A stretch of DNA of 47,884 nt from Gemmataceae bacterium (GCA_025055795.1 JANWVV010000036.1:1-47884), one strand, 5' to 3'. Positions 8,523-18,374 are shown, counted from the first letter of the stretch. Notes: generated by a model from the sequence alone, not told the origin. Numbers and translations: made by a program.

Positions 8523-9065
8523 ATGCGTCTTATTCAACTGCTAGGCATCGCAACGCTGGTCATCGGCTTGTCGACCGTAAGGGCGGACGAGATCCAGTCG
8601 GGACCGACGGACAAGATCGGAGGGGCCTTCTTCGTCAAGGCCATCACCGGTGAGAAAAAGGGAGAGTCCCTCTGTTATGTTTGCAAGTTCAATGGGGAAG
8701 CCCGTCCAGCGGTGGTGCTTATCTTTACCCAGAAAGCGGATGATTATTTGGCCGAACTAGTCAAAGCCGTGGACACTGTGCAAAAGAACAACAGTAAGCT
8801 AGGCACGGTAGTAGTGGGGATCCGCGGTGTGGAAGCAGCTGACTTTGAGAAACTTCAAGCAACCCACAAGCTAACCACCGCTCTAACTATCGCAGAAGAA
8901 AAGGAAGGCCCTAGCCGCTATAAGCTCAATCCTGAAGCGGCAGTGACCGTGCTGGTTTACAAGCAGGGCGGAACAATTGTTAAGAATTTCGCCTTCAAGG
9001 ACACCAAGAGCGCGGCGGAAAAGGCCAAGGACATCGCTGCCGCTGCCGAGGAAGCCTTGAAGTGA
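8523..9065 (+). CDS. Exported thioredoxin-like protein (180 aa)
   Basis: A 180-residue protein with a signal peptide (about 1-20, cleavage after VRA). The body has a thioredoxin-fold strand-helix order: a cysteine pair CYVC just before PAVVLIFTQK, then a helix (DYLAELVKAVDTVQ), then strands LGTVVVGIRG and AVTVLVYKQGG. The CYVC lies upstream of the usual active-site loop, so redox activity is uncertain. I chose ATG 8523 because GGAG precedes it and it begins the signal peptide; an upstream in-frame ATG (8472) would add an unlikely 17-residue prefix. A strong intrinsic terminator follows, so it is probably monocistronic and well expressed. Confidence 0.75.
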   Translation: MRLIQLLGIATLVIGLSTVRADEIQSGPTDKIGGAFFVKAITGEKKGESLCYVCKFNGEARPAVVLIFTQKADDYLAELVKAVDTVQKNNSKLGTVVVGIRGVEAADFEKLQATHKLTTALTIAEEKEGPSRYKLNPEAAVTVLVYKQGGTIVKNFAFKDTKSAAEKAKDIAAAAEEALK

Positions 9066-9131
9066 TCCTTTCAGAGGATGTGTTGACTGGCACAAGGTGA
9101 CTCTGCCGATCTACAGCACTGTAACTGTGAA

Positions 9132-9183
9132 CCGGTGAGATCCCGGACCGAGGGGTTTCTGGATCTCACCGGCTGACTTTTTT
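9132..9183 (+). terminator. Strong intrinsic terminator
   Basis: A perfect 12-bp inverted repeat, CCGGTGAGATCC (9132-9143) with GGATCTCACCGG (9161-9172), encloses a 17-base loop, and a run of seven T (9178-9184) follows after a CTGAC spacer. It ends the thioredoxin-like transcript. Confidence 0.85.
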
Positions 9184-9185
9184 GG

Positions 9186-9531
9186 TTTGATTTCCGAACT
9201 AACCATACCCCTATCTAGGCCTTGTGGCCCAACAGCCCCCTTGTTTTCCTAGAGCTGTCAAGCATGCCTCGAACTTTATAGTGGTAGTATCATGCAGGTT
9301 CCATGAAGCTGTATTTGGCAGCGTTCGGGACCGGATTATGATCCGGAATATGTTTTCAGCACTAAACTGGCTCTGGCGTGCAGTGGATGGCAAAGCGGAA
9401 CGAACGGTACCCCACAACTGTTTAGTAAAGTGAATCTTCCTAACTACATGTGGGTTACTAGTCTCTTATCGTGGCTAATAGTAGTCGGCAGAGAGCTTAG
9501 GATAAACCGGATCTGATCGGGGGATCCCGTA
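9186..9531. other. Intergenic region, no gene seen
   Basis: About 345 bp between the terminator and the HzsA-like gene. The two overlapping short open frames on opposite strands (9211-9433) have no ribosome-binding site or recognisable content. The promoter of the HzsA-like gene should be here but was not pinned down. Confidence 0.45.
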
Positions 9532-12500
9532 ATGGACATTTGGCGTCTTGGCGGTCTAGTATTGGTTCTTACTCTGGGAAGTGTCTGTTTATCCCAGGAA
9601 AAATTGACAGAGTATCCAATAAAAGGACCTTTATCTGTACAGCCACGTCCTGTAGGTCAGGATCCGGAAGTAAAAATCGATTATGACATCGTGTACGTCC
9701 GGACGCCCCGCAAAGGGGACCGCGTGGGGACCAACTGGGCGGAAATAGCCAATCCCCATTACATGGATCCCGGTGGTGATCTGGTGTTGTTGCATCCCGA
9801 TGGGACGGAAGAGATTCTGGTGCGAGGTGGCCACGGCTCGGTGGCGGACCCGATGGTCTCCTTTGACGGAGAGTGGGTCTATTATACGTTGTTTCATGAC
9901 CTGCGGGATGCCTCGCCGATACTGGCTAGTCCTAGCGGCGCGGATATTTACAAAATCCACGTGAAAACACGTCAGATTAAACGTTTGACGCATCAGGAGT
10001 TTACGCCGAACACCGGTGCTGCTCGTTGGTCGAAAGACTTTCGCACCCCGGAAGAGGGGAAAAACTGGCTCGGTTATGGTGTTCTCAACCTTGGTCCCTG
10101 TCCGCTACCGGGGGGCAAGGTGGTATTTACCAGCAATCGTAATGCTTACAGGCCGCCCAAGCGTCTGCCACATACCTTGCAATTATTTGTCATGGATGAC
10201 GACGGTGCCAATGTGGAGTGCATTGGCCATTTGAACCTGGGGTGTGCCTTGCACCCTGTCGTGCTCCGGGACGGCCGAATCATGTTTTCGTCGCTGGAAT
10301 CGCAGGGTTTACGGTCGTCTACCCTGTGGGGACTATGGGTCATTCATCCGGATGGTACTCGCTGGGCACCGCTAGCGAGTGCTTTTCTCCCGGGGGCCAG
10401 CCCCACCGCTTGGCACTTTCAAACACAGATCTCAGACGGCTCCATTGTCGTCGAAGAGTATTACAACCAGACCAGCAGCGGTTTTGGAACCTTCGTCAAG
10501 TTTCCTGTTGAACTGCCGGCAGGCACCCCGCCTTTCGGACCCGCCTGGGTAAACGACCCGCGTAACCCCCCGCTGATTCACGGTCGTCTCGACACTGGTC
10601 AACCCCGCTTGCGCCGCCTGCCCTTCAGTCCCCTAGGGATCGAATCGCTTACCCGTTTTGCCCGAGCGGACGAAGGGCCCGCAGACTTCGCTGTTCCAGG
10701 CCGCCGGACCACGCCCCGGGTTGGTAAACTGACCCACCCCGCTGCAGCACCCGATAACCACTTGCTGTGCGTCTGGTCCCCTGGACCGGTCAATGGCGGC
10801 TACACCGTCCACGTCCCAGCGCCTGATGCAGGCATTTATCTGATTAAAAAATCGCAACCGATCGATGAACCAGGTCAGCTGTTGCTGATCAAAAATGACC
10901 CCAACTACAACGAGCAATGGCCCCGGGCGTTGGTGCCCTATCAACGGATTTACGGCGTGCCCGAACCCCGTCGGCTGACCCCCTTGGCTAATGACGGTTC
11001 GTTATCGCCTCATCTGCCTGCCGCTACTCCCTTTGGTCTGGTGGGAACTGCTAGCCTCTACAAACGGGAAAGTTACCCTAACGGCCGGGTACACCCCGGA
11101 CAAGTAACGGCCACATTTGCCGGGGGAACCGATCCCTCCGGTTATCAGGACCTGGATCCCTTTAACTTGTTAACCGATGAGCCACGCTCGCTCAACTGGT
11201 TCAATCAAGGGGCCGACGCAGGTCGTTATCGAAACGAAGACATTCATGCCATTCGCATTCTGGTGATGGAACCGACCACGGATCGCCATCGGGGTCCAAA
11301 AAGCGGTCGGACCTTCCGGAGTCATGCCAACGAGCGGTTGCGCATCCTGGGGGAAATTCCGGTCCGCAAAATAGGCCGCGGCCCAGATGGCCAGGAACCT
11401 CGAGATCCGGACGGCAACCCCGATACCAGTTTTCTGGCTCGCATCCCGGCTGATGTCGCCTTCACCTTTCAGACCCTGGACAGGCGTGGCATGGTGCTCA
11501 ACATGGCCCAGACCTGGCATCAGCTCCGCCCCGGTGAAGTCCGCACGGATTGCGGCGGCTGCCATGCTCACAGCCAGAAACCGACCGACTTTGCACAGAC
11601 CTTCGCCGCCCGGCCCGACTATCCGTTGTTTGATCTGACCCGTCGCACCCCTCTGTTGACCAGTAAAAACCTTGACGAAAGTGGACAACGCTGGGATGCA
11701 GCAGATCGCACAGGACTACGGTTCGCCAAAGGCGTATACAATGTTGAATTCTGGCGCGACGTTAGACCAATCTTGGAGCGCAGTTGCGTACCGTGTCACA
11801 GTGGTCCTAAGCCGGCAGCCGAACTGGACCTGGGGGATTTCCGTACGGTTCGTCTGCCCGATGCCGACGATGTCCCCGGTACCTACTATCGATTGGCGAT
11901 GGATCATGCAGGTCGTTTTGGCTACAAACCGATTGCCGGGGCTTGGCGGGCCCCGAACGCCTCCCGCTACATCCGCATGTTCCAGTCACGTCGGAGCCTG
12001 CTGATCTGGAAGATTTATGGTGAGCGTCTCGACGGCTGGAGCAACGATGATTTCCCCACCGAAACGGTCCCAGGCAACCCGAATACATTGCAGTTGAAGG
12101 GTCAGCCAGTGCCTAACACCCCTGCTAATCGTGCTCGGGCTGACCTGGACCTGACCGGCAGCATCATGCCCCCTCCAGAAGCTGTCCGAGCCGGCAAAGT
12201 GGCCCCCCTATCGGATGAAGACAAGCTGACCCTGGTCCGCTGGATCGATTTGGGATGTCCCATCGATCTGGATTACGACCCAAACAAACCAGACCAGACG
12301 GGTTATGGGTGGATGCTGGACGATCAGCGGCCAACCCTGACCGTCGCCTCTCCCAAACCTGGTGCTAACCCACCTCTGAGCCGTATCCTGATTGGGATGT
12401 ACGATTATGGCAGTGGTCTGGATCCTGCAAGTTTTACCGTCATCGCTGACTTTGCTGTCCGCGATGTGCCGCCCGGACACAACCTGGCTCCCTTGTTCCT

Positions 12501-12666
12501 GGCCAAAGGTGATGGTGTGTATGAACTGAAATTTGATCGTCCTTTGGAATTAGGCCGAGGACGCCTGATAGTATCCGTGAAAGATCGGCAGGGGAACACC
12601 ACTTTGATTAACCGCGTTTTCTCGGCCGGTCTGACTACCGGATCAACTGTGCCAAATGGTAAGTGA
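9532..12666 (+). CDS. HzsA-like (hydrazine synthase alpha-type) di-haem c beta-propeller protein
   Basis: A 1044-residue exported protein. After a signal peptide (about 1-21) come TolB/PD40-like propeller repeats (DGTEEIL, SFDGEWVYYTLF, GGKVVFTSNRN, DGRIMFSS, HPDGTRWAPL). The middle and C-terminal parts carry two c-type haem motifs, CGGCH at 674-678 and CVPCH at 752-756. Propeller, haem middle domain, haem C-terminal domain is the architecture of the hydrazine synthase alpha subunit of anammox bacteria. Homologues of the HzsA middle domain also occur in non-anammox planctomycetes with unknown roles, and no beta/gamma subunit or hydrazine dehydrogenase lies nearby, so hydrazine synthesis is not implied. 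A periplasmic redox enzyme or electron carrier is the safer reading. GGGGGAT precedes the ATG. Confidence 0.75.
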   Translation: MDIWRLGGLVLVLTLGSVCLSQEKLTEYPIKGPLSVQPRPVGQDPEVKIDYDIVYVRTPRKGDRVGTNWAEIANPHYMDPGGDLVLLHPDGTEEILVRGGHGSVADPMVSFDGEWVYYTLFHDLRDASPILASPSGADIYKIHVKTRQIKRLTHQEFTPNTGAARWSKDFRTPEEGKNWLGYGVLNLGPCPLPGGKVVFTSNRNAYRPPKRLPHTLQLFVMDDDGANVECIGHLNLGCALHPVVLRDGRIMFSSLESQGLRSSTLWGLWVIHPDGTRWAPLASAFLPGASPTAWHFQTQISDGSIVVEEYYNQTSSGFGTFVKFPVELPAGTPPFGPAWVNDPRNPPLIHGRLDTGQPRLRRLPFSPLGIESLTRFARADEGPADFAVPGRRTTPRVGKLTHPAAAPDNHLLCVWSPGPVNGGYTVHVPAPDAGIYLIKKSQPIDEPGQLLLIKNDPNYNEQWPRALVPYQRIYGVPEPRRLTPLANDGSLSPHLPAATPFGLVGTASLYKRESYPNGRVHPGQVTATFAGGTDPSGYQDLDPFNLLTDEPRSLNWFNQGADAGRYRNEDIHAIRILVMEPTTDRHRGPKSGRTFRSHANERLRILGEIPVRKIGRGPDGQEPRDPDGNPDTSFLARIPADVAFTFQTLDRRGMVLNMAQTWHQLRPGEVRTDCGGCHAHSQKPTDFAQTFAARPDYPLFDLTRRTPLLTSKNLDESGQRWDAADRTGLRFAKGVYNVEFWRDVRPILERSCVPCHSGPKPAAELDLGDFRTVRLPDADDVPGTYYRLAMDHAGRFGYKPIAGAWRAPNASRYIRMFQSRRSLLIWKIYGERLDGWSNDDFPTETVPGNPNTLQLKGQPVPNTPANRARADLDLTGSIMPPPEAVRAGKVAPLSDEDKLTLVRWIDLGCPIDLDYDPNKPDQTGYGWMLDDQRPTLTVASPKPGANPPLSRILIGMYDYGSGLDPASFTVIADFAVRDVPPGHNLAPLFLAKGDGVYELKFDRPLELGRGRLIVSVKDRQGNTTLINRVFSAGLTTGSTVPNGK

Positions 12667-12939
12667 GATAGACACCGCTGGGATCGACATTTCTTCCAAA
12701 CATGTCACCGTGAGCGGAGACCTTAAGCAAGATAGTTCATGCCACGACGGAGAAAATACCTGCAAACCACTAGTTAGTGAATTTAGTGACTTGCAACCTT
12801 AATCGATTTTTTGATTGATACGTTTACGCAACAATCGTTCTGGCAGTAGTGCTACAACGGAGCATTAGGCTAGGCCTGTTTACAGTCCGTTGCTAAGGGC
12901 TGGGGGGCACTGTGCCGGATAGATTTTGCTGGAAGCTGT

Positions 12940-14100
12940 TCAAGAGTCAGGTGCAAAGGGACCGCGCGGTGTAAAACCGTGAAGATATGCGTTATCATCG
13001 CAAGGAGTGACGGTAACCTGGGCTAGTTGCAAAGCGTCTTTCATGGTGGCTGCCGACCGCCCATAGAGCGGGGACGGGCCACCGCCCAACAAAACTGGTG
13101 CTACAAATACGTGCCATTCATCAATAGCGTCAGCCTGCCAGAAAGAGCTGAGTAATCCAGTACCGCCCTCGACAAGGATGTTTGTACATCCTCGCTGATA
13201 CAAATCAGTGAGAATGGCCGCTACGGGCAAGCGGATCAGCCCGTCTTGATTGTGCTCCTCGGCGATGGGGACTACCTCTACTCCTGCCTGTTGCCAGGTG
13301 CGGGTTAACGGTAACGCCTCTGAGCCAACGTATAGCAGGGTGGGAACCTCGTGAGCTGTACGGAGAAGCTGGCAATCAGGGGGCAACTGTCCACGGGCGG
13401 AGACGACGACACGCCTAGCCACACGTGGACCGGGCGGTCGGGCTGTCAACAACGGGTCGTCTAGCCACACCGTACCAGCACCGACCAGGATGGCATCCAT
13501 TCGCCCCCGTAACTGATGGACTAGTCGTCGGCTTGCCTCATTGCTAATCCAGTGGGCGGAGGCCTGAGGGGGGGCGAGGCGGCCATCCAGCGTCATGGCC
13601 CATTTGGCATGTACCCACGGCTGTGCCTGACGCAGTCGCTTCAGATACGGGGCATTCAATTGGCTGGCTGCTCGCTCGCCAACGCCGACGATCACTTCGA
13701 TACCAGCCTGACGCAGCCGCTGGAACCCCTGACCCGCGACGTGTGGGAAAGGATCTGTCAGGGCAGCCACCACTCTGCGGATGCCGGCTGAAATGATCGC
13801 CTCGGTGCATGGAGGCGTCTTGCCGTAATGGCAGCATGGTTCCAAGGTGACCACGAGTGTGCCGTTACGGGCCCGGTCGCCTGCTTGACGCAACGCGATA
13901 ACCTCGGCGTGCGGTCCGCCGAAGCGTTCATGCCAGCCAACGGCCACCACCTCCCCCTGGCTATCGATAATCACTGCCCCGACCAACGGATTAGGTTCGA
14001 CAGTTCCCCGGCCGCGAGCCGCCGCTCTCAGGGCTTGTTCCATCCACCGCTGGTACTGTTCGGGCATATCCATCAAATTTACTGGGGCTGAATTTCGCAC
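12940..14100 (-). CDS. ribD: Bifunctional riboflavin deaminase/reductase RibD
   Basis: A 386-residue two-domain enzyme catalysing the second and third steps after GTP opening in riboflavin synthesis. Its N-terminal CMP/dCMP-type deaminase shows EPNPLVGAV (35-43), HAE at 64-66 and PCCHYGKTPPC (88-98), giving zinc ligands His64, Cys89 and Cys98. The C-terminal DHFR-like reductase includes KWAMTLDGRLA, WISNEASRR, AILVGAGTVWLDDPLLTAR and LVEGGTGLLSSF. Length is normal. In-frame ATGs at 14073 and 14067 would trim a nine- or eleven-residue prefix; none has a strong ribosome-binding site, so the start is open. It is unlinked to ribBA (about 8 kb away). Confidence 0.95.
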   Translation of the reverse strand: MRNSAPVNLMDMPEQYQRWMEQALRAAARGRGTVEPNPLVGAVIIDSQGEVVAVGWHERFGGPHAEVIALRQAGDRARNGTLVVTLEPCCHYGKTPPCTEAIISAGIRRVVAALTDPFPHVAGQGFQRLRQAGIEVIVGVGERAASQLNAPYLKRLRQAQPWVHAKWAMTLDGRLAPPQASAHWISNEASRRLVHQLRGRMDAILVGAGTVWLDDPLLTARPPGPRVARRVVVSARGQLPPDCQLLRTAHEVPTLLYVGSEALPLTRTWQQAGVEVVPIAEEHNQDGLIRLPVAAILTDLYQRGCTNILVEGGTGLLSSFWQADAIDEWHVFVAPVLLGGGPSPLYGRSAATMKDALQLAQVTVTPCDDNAYLHGFTPRGPFAPDS

Positions 14101-14387
14101 GCTACCGAAAAAAGATGCTTAACTAGCTCGATGATGAAAGAACCGCATGAGCTAGCGGTAATTATATTTTGCTCAGCGGTAGATAGCTCGTGAACTGGCA
14201 AGACCCTGCCCCAGGCGATTGAGGAATGGTCTATGCCCGGCACATCTTCTGTTTGCACGCAATCTTGTGCTGTTTTTCTTGGGTTGTTTTCTACTGACCT
14301 TGCAGCGTCACAGTCAGGTGGTTATGGGAATGCACTGTCAGTAAATTTTTGCCACTCATACCTGGGATACCGGTGATGATGGTCAAA
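14101..14387. other. Divergent intergenic region between ribD and the arsR-like gene
   Basis: About 290 bp up to the arsR-side promoter. No protein frame with a ribosome-binding site. It does not show the conserved blocks of an FMN riboswitch on the minus strand, so ribD seems not to be controlled that way. Confidence 0.45.
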
Positions 14388-14416
14388 TTGAAATAGAAAT
14401 ATTCATAAAGTATTAT
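14388..14416 (+). promoter_or_regulatory. Sigma70-like promoter of the arsR-type gene, with possible operator
   Basis: TTGAAA (14388-14393), a 17-bp spacer and TATTAT (14411-14416), a near-consensus promoter with start near 14423. An imperfect dyad AATA (14398-14401) ... TATT (14411-14414) overlaps spacer and -10, where an ArsR-family repressor would autoregulate. The promoter is well supported; the operator is a guess. Confidence 0.55.
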
Positions 14417-14500
14417 GGTCAGTCAGTAAAGGTTGAATACAACAACATCCGTGGATTCCAGAGTTGAGGGAAGCTGGTCATATAACTCCAGTGGTGTCCA

Positions 14501-14896
14501 ATGATGATTGCACTTCGCGAAGCGCGTCCGGTAGCCCGCATGCTGGCTGGGTTGAGCGAACCGACTCGGCTGCAGATCGCCTTGTGTTTGCTCCAGCGTC
14601 CGCACTATGTGAGCGAGCTGGCAGAGATATTGCATATGCCAATGGTGAATGTGTCCCACCATTTGGGCGTGATGAAACAAGCAGGCTTGGTCGAAGACAG
14701 CAAGGAGGGGCGCCGCGTATTGTATCGTCTGCGTGAGGAAGTGCTGGATGCTACGGCCGGTCCCGATCAGCAGACCGTGTTGAATCTCGGGCCATATCGC
14801 TTGTGGATCACCGCGCCACCGCCCATCCAGCCCATGCCGCAAAAGCCGGGCGGACGACGACGAGGTCGGCCACGTCGCCGTGCGGCCGAGAGTTGA
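14501..14896 (+). CDS. ArsR-family winged-helix regulator with AT-hook-like tail
   Basis: A 131-residue regulator. Residues about 8-85 form an ArsR-type winged helix: LSEPTRLQIALCLLQRP, the recognition helix VSELAEILHMPMVNVSHHLGVMK, then the wing GLVEDSKEGRRVLYRL. No cysteine cluster or metal-binding motif (such as ELCVCDL) is present, so a metal-sensing role is not supported. The C-terminus is Pro/Gly/Arg-rich and includes GGRRRGRPRRR, containing the RGRP core of an AT-hook, which could add minor-groove contacts. ATG 14501 and 14504 are both possible; neither has a good Shine-Dalgarno. No target gene is adjacent in the same direction except the M16 protease 350 bp on. Confidence 0.85.
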   Translation: MMIALREARPVARMLAGLSEPTRLQIALCLLQRPHYVSELAEILHMPMVNVSHHLGVMKQAGLVEDSKEGRRVLYRLREEVLDATAGPDQQTVLNLGPYRLWITAPPPIQPMPQKPGGRRRGRPRRRAAES

Positions 14897-15243
14897 ATCC
14901 AGGCAGAATCCCGCTCCAGCAGCTCGCCAATTCACCTGCTGAGCGGAACGGACTGTTCACATTTCAGCTGCAGACGGGCTTGCCAATTCTGGACAGACTC
15001 CTTGAACTAGTTTCAGAGTATATTGGCCGCCAGCAACGTGGGATGCCATGGGGACGTTCTATCGGGCCGGGCGCGAGCATTTTGGCCCTAGCCACAGAAG
15101 TTGGCATTTAAATGAAATGTTGTGCGTGCAATGATCAATTTGATGCTAAGCATTTCGAATTGCGGAATTACCCGCCGCGTGACGGCATCTTGGGTGAACA
15201 TTCGGGCCAGCAATAGAGTTCACTAGTACATCAGGAGGGATTT
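14897..15243. other. Intergenic region, no gene seen
   Basis: About 350 bp between the arsR-like gene and the M16 protease. It ends in the very strong ribosome-binding site AGGAGGG seven bases before ATG 15244. No hairpin or RNA gene recognised. Confidence 0.45.
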
Positions 15244-18159
15244 ATGTCAATTAACAGGAGATGGAGCGACGGGTGGTGGTTTGTCCTGGGTTGCCTAGTA
15301 GGTACAGGGCACGCAGGATCCGCCGTGCGGGCCGATGAAGGAACGGCCCTGGCCGCTGATCGGCAACTGGTGCAAACGGTGCAGGGCTTGTTCCGCAACC
15401 TGCAGATGCACACTCTGGACAACGGCCTGCGGATATATCTGCTGCCTGTGCCCAACTCGCCCATTGTCACCGTTATGGTAGCCTACCGCGTAGGTTCGGC
15501 GGACGAAGAAAAGGATCAGACCGGTTTATCCCATTATCTGGAGCATCTATTGTTCAAGGGAACCGACAAACTGATGCCCGGTGACATTGATCGGATCACC
15601 CAGCGTAATGGCGGCCGTAATAACGCCTACACCACGGAAGACATGACCGTTTATCATTTCGATTTTGCCGCAGACCGTTGGCAGGTCGCTCTCGAAATCG
15701 AAGCCGACCGGATGCGCAATACCCGTATTGATGCCCGACACGAATTTGAACAGGAAAAGGGGGCCGTAATAGCCGAACTGGACCGGAATGAGGATATGCC
15801 TTGGGATCTGGAATACAAGGCCATTTTGCGGCTGTTATACCCCCCGGACGCCCCCTACTCCCATCCAGTGATTGGCCAACGGGAACACGTACGGGGGGCT
15901 ACCGCTGAAATCATCCGTCGCCATTACGATAACTGGTACTATCCCAATAACGCCGCTTTGGTCATCGTAGGGGGCTTTGATCCCTGCGCAGCCTTGAAGA
16001 AGGTGCAGCAGTTATTCGGTCCGTTGCCGCGAGGGGATCTACCGCCTCGGAAGCCCGCCCGGCAGTTTCCGGAGCGTCAGGGACCAGTCCGGCACGAATT
16101 TCCCTCCAAGTTTGAAGCCCCCCGCATGCTTATGGGCTTCAACACGGTCACCGTGGGTACTCCGGAGGATGCCATCCTGGACCTGATAGAGAACATCCTG
16201 GCCGGGGGACGTACTTCACGGCTGTATCGCCGACTGGTGGAGCAGGAACGTCTGGCTATTGCCGTCAACGCCGCCAATCACGCTGGTCGTTACCCGGGTT
16301 GGTTTGCCATTCAGGTAGAACTGTTGCAAGGGAAAAGTCGACAACAGGCAGAAGAATTGGTTTTACGCGAGTTAGAACAACTGGCCCAGCACGGGGTGAA
16401 TGCCGGGGAACTGGCGCGGGCCCGGCGTCGGCTTTTGGCCCGGTTCGTCTTCGCTGCGGACGATGGACACAACCTGGCCAACGCTATTGCACGGGCCGCT
16501 TCCTATCCGGGGGGAGAAGATGTGGCCCGCTTCTACAACTCCTATTTGGAACGCCTGGTCCAGGTGCAGCCCCAAGATGTACAACGCGTGGTTCGACAGT
16601 ATTTGACTCGCCGCCAGGCATGCATCGTCTGGTCTGTCCCGCCCGAGAAGAAAAGTAAGTCATCGCTGGTCCCGCGGCAGTCTCTGTTGCAGCCCATCGT
16701 GCCGCAACAGGCCAGAGCCAATGATCGCCTGGGGCCGTCGGTTCCCTTAACACCAGCTCAACGGCCTGGCCGAAGATACCAACCTTGGGTATCAGTCCCT
16801 CAGGTAGCCTGGGGGGTTGGGCGAGGTACAACCTTGTCGCCACAGGTACATGGGGAAGGACAATCGGAAGTTGCTAAAAACGGGCGTCCGTTTTCATTGC
16901 AGGCGGCTCAAAGACATGTGTTGCCCAACGGATTAACGGTATGGTTATGGCTGGATCGCCGCCTGCCGATGGTGGTCGTCCAGGCAGAGGTCGCTGACGT
17001 CCGACTCAGAGAGCCTGCAGAGAAAGCGGGAGTAGCGGCACTGATGGGCAGTTTGCTCGAAGAAGGAACCCTGCATCACAGTGGTCCCCAGATCGCCGAA
17101 ATGATTGAAAACGTTGGCGGCAGCCTGACGCTGCAGTCGAATGGCGGTACCTTGCAGGTCCTCAGTCCGGATACCGATATTGGTCTATCGTTGTTCATCG
17201 AATGTCTGACGTGTCCCACGTTTCCGCAGGAGGCGTTCCAACGTCTTCAGGCGCAACAGTTGGCTACTCTTGACGATATGGCCACTCAGCCCTTTGTCAA
17301 GGGAGCACACCTGTTCCGCAAAAAAGTATACGGCGACCATCCTTTAGGCCGCCCTGAGCTGGGTAGCCGCTCGACAGTTGAAAAGCTCACTGCGGCAGAC
17401 TGCAAGGCTTTTCATGAGGCCACGTTCGTCCCGAACGCGACCACTCTCGTCGTAGTTGGCGATTTTGACCCACCAGCGATGCTCAAAAAGATTGAAAACT
17501 TGACCCGCGATTGGAAAGCCAAGCCCTTGCCCCCCCTACAGCTACCCCCCCTTACACCTGGTCCTGGTCAGCTCGAGATACTGACTGATTCCAACGCGGC
17601 CCAAGTCCACGTTTTCATCGGCCATCTGGGTATTACCCGCAATCATCCCGATTATTACAAACTTTTAGTGATGGATAACGTCCTGGGTACAGGGCCTGGG
17701 TTCACCGATCGCTTGTCGGCCACATTGCGTGATCGGATGGGACTGGCCTACACCGTTCAGGCAGCGATCACCACCACGGCCGGCAAACTCCCCGGTACCT
17801 TCAGCGGTTACATCGGTACTTTCCCCCAAAGCTTCCGGGACGTTCAGCGTGCTTTTGTCAAAGAAATTGAGCGAATCCGTCAGGAAACACCCACGGAACA
17901 GGAGGTGGAAGACGCCAAAAAATACCTACTCGGCAGCCTCCCTTTCCGCTTCGCGACGCGTCAGGGACTGGCGGCACAACTACTTGCCATTGAGCGATAC
18001 GATTTGGGCATCGACTACCCCGAGCGGTATCGCCAGGCTATCAGCAGTGTTACCCCGGCTCAAGTGCAGGAGGTGGCCCAAAAGCATCTGGATCCAAAGC
18101 GTTTGATTATTGTGGCGGTCGGTCCAATCGATGCAAACGGTATGCCTTTACGCAAATAA
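15244..18159 (+). CDS. Double-length M16 (insulinase/pitrilysin-type) zinc protease
   Basis: A 971-residue exported metallopeptidase made of two tandem M16B units. A hydrophobic N-terminus (about 12-30, cleavage near VRA) sends it to the periplasm. The first unit has the inverted zinc motif HYLEH (His97, Glu100, His101) and the downstream acidic segment EKGAVIAELDRNED supplying the third ligand. The second unit, from about residue 555, keeps the fold (LPNGLTVWLWLDRRLPMVVV) but reads LMGSLLEEGT where HxxEH should be, so it is the inactive partner half. M16B enzymes often come as two separate active/inactive subunits; here they are fused through a basic, Pro/Gln-rich linker (about 475-550). The start is fixed by AGGAGGG. 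Confidence 0.9.
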   Translation: MSINRRWSDGWWFVLGCLVGTGHAGSAVRADEGTALAADRQLVQTVQGLFRNLQMHTLDNGLRIYLLPVPNSPIVTVMVAYRVGSADEEKDQTGLSHYLEHLLFKGTDKLMPGDIDRITQRNGGRNNAYTTEDMTVYHFDFAADRWQVALEIEADRMRNTRIDARHEFEQEKGAVIAELDRNEDMPWDLEYKAILRLLYPPDAPYSHPVIGQREHVRGATAEIIRRHYDNWYYPNNAALVIVGGFDPCAALKKVQQLFGPLPRGDLPPRKPARQFPERQGPVRHEFPSKFEAPRMLMGFNTVTVGTPEDAILDLIENILAGGRTSRLYRRLVEQERLAIAVNAANHAGRYPGWFAIQVELLQGKSRQQAEELVLRELEQLAQHGVNAGELARARRRLLARFVFAADDGHNLANAIARAASYPGGEDVARFYNSYLERLVQVQPQDVQRVVRQYLTRRQACIVWSVPPEKKSKSSLVPRQSLLQPIVPQQARANDRLGPSVPLTPAQRPGRRYQPWVSVPQVAWGVGRGTTLSPQVHGEGQSEVAKNGRPFSLQAAQRHVLPNGLTVWLWLDRRLPMVVVQAEVADVRLREPAEKAGVAALMGSLLEEGTLHHSGPQIAEMIENVGGSLTLQSNGGTLQVLSPDTDIGLSLFIECLTCPTFPQEAFQRLQAQQLATLDDMATQPFVKGAHLFRKKVYGDHPLGRPELGSRSTVEKLTAADCKAFHEATFVPNATTLVVVGDFDPPAMLKKIENLTRDWKAKPLPPLQLPPLTPGPGQLEILTDSNAAQVHVFIGHLGITRNHPDYYKLLVMDNVLGTGPGFTDRLSATLRDRMGLAYTVQAAITTTAGKLPGTFSGYIGTFPQSFRDVQRAFVKEIERIRQETPTEQEVEDAKKYLLGSLPFRFATRQGLAAQLLAIERYDLGIDYPERYRQAISSVTPAQVQEVAQKHLDPKRLIIVAVGPIDANGMPLRK

Positions 18160-18374
18160 ATCCTGCACGATTTGTCCCGCCTGCAAGTTTAACGCAATTT
18201 AATGTAACTCTGCAATGTGGGCAAAGCCTCGACAGTTGTGGTAAACAAGAAGTGACTGGTCGCCCATCCTCGCGAACGGTTTTAATCGCAACAGCGTACA
18301 ATGGGATAGTATGACGTGATGGGAAACGGCTGTTGGAGCAACGACTGCCCCAAACTTAATCGTGGGTAGCAGTT

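Noticed and set aside
9532..12666. Hydrazine synthase, hence an anammox bacterium
   Set aside because: Only an alpha-like protein is present, without beta/gamma subunits or hydrazine dehydrogenase, and the rest of the window is typical of non-anammox planctomycetes.
14423..14935. A 170-codon minus-strand open frame
   Set aside because: It overlaps the whole arsR-like gene antisense, has low-complexity His/Gln/Leu content and no ribosome-binding site; the plus-strand gene is clearly the real one.
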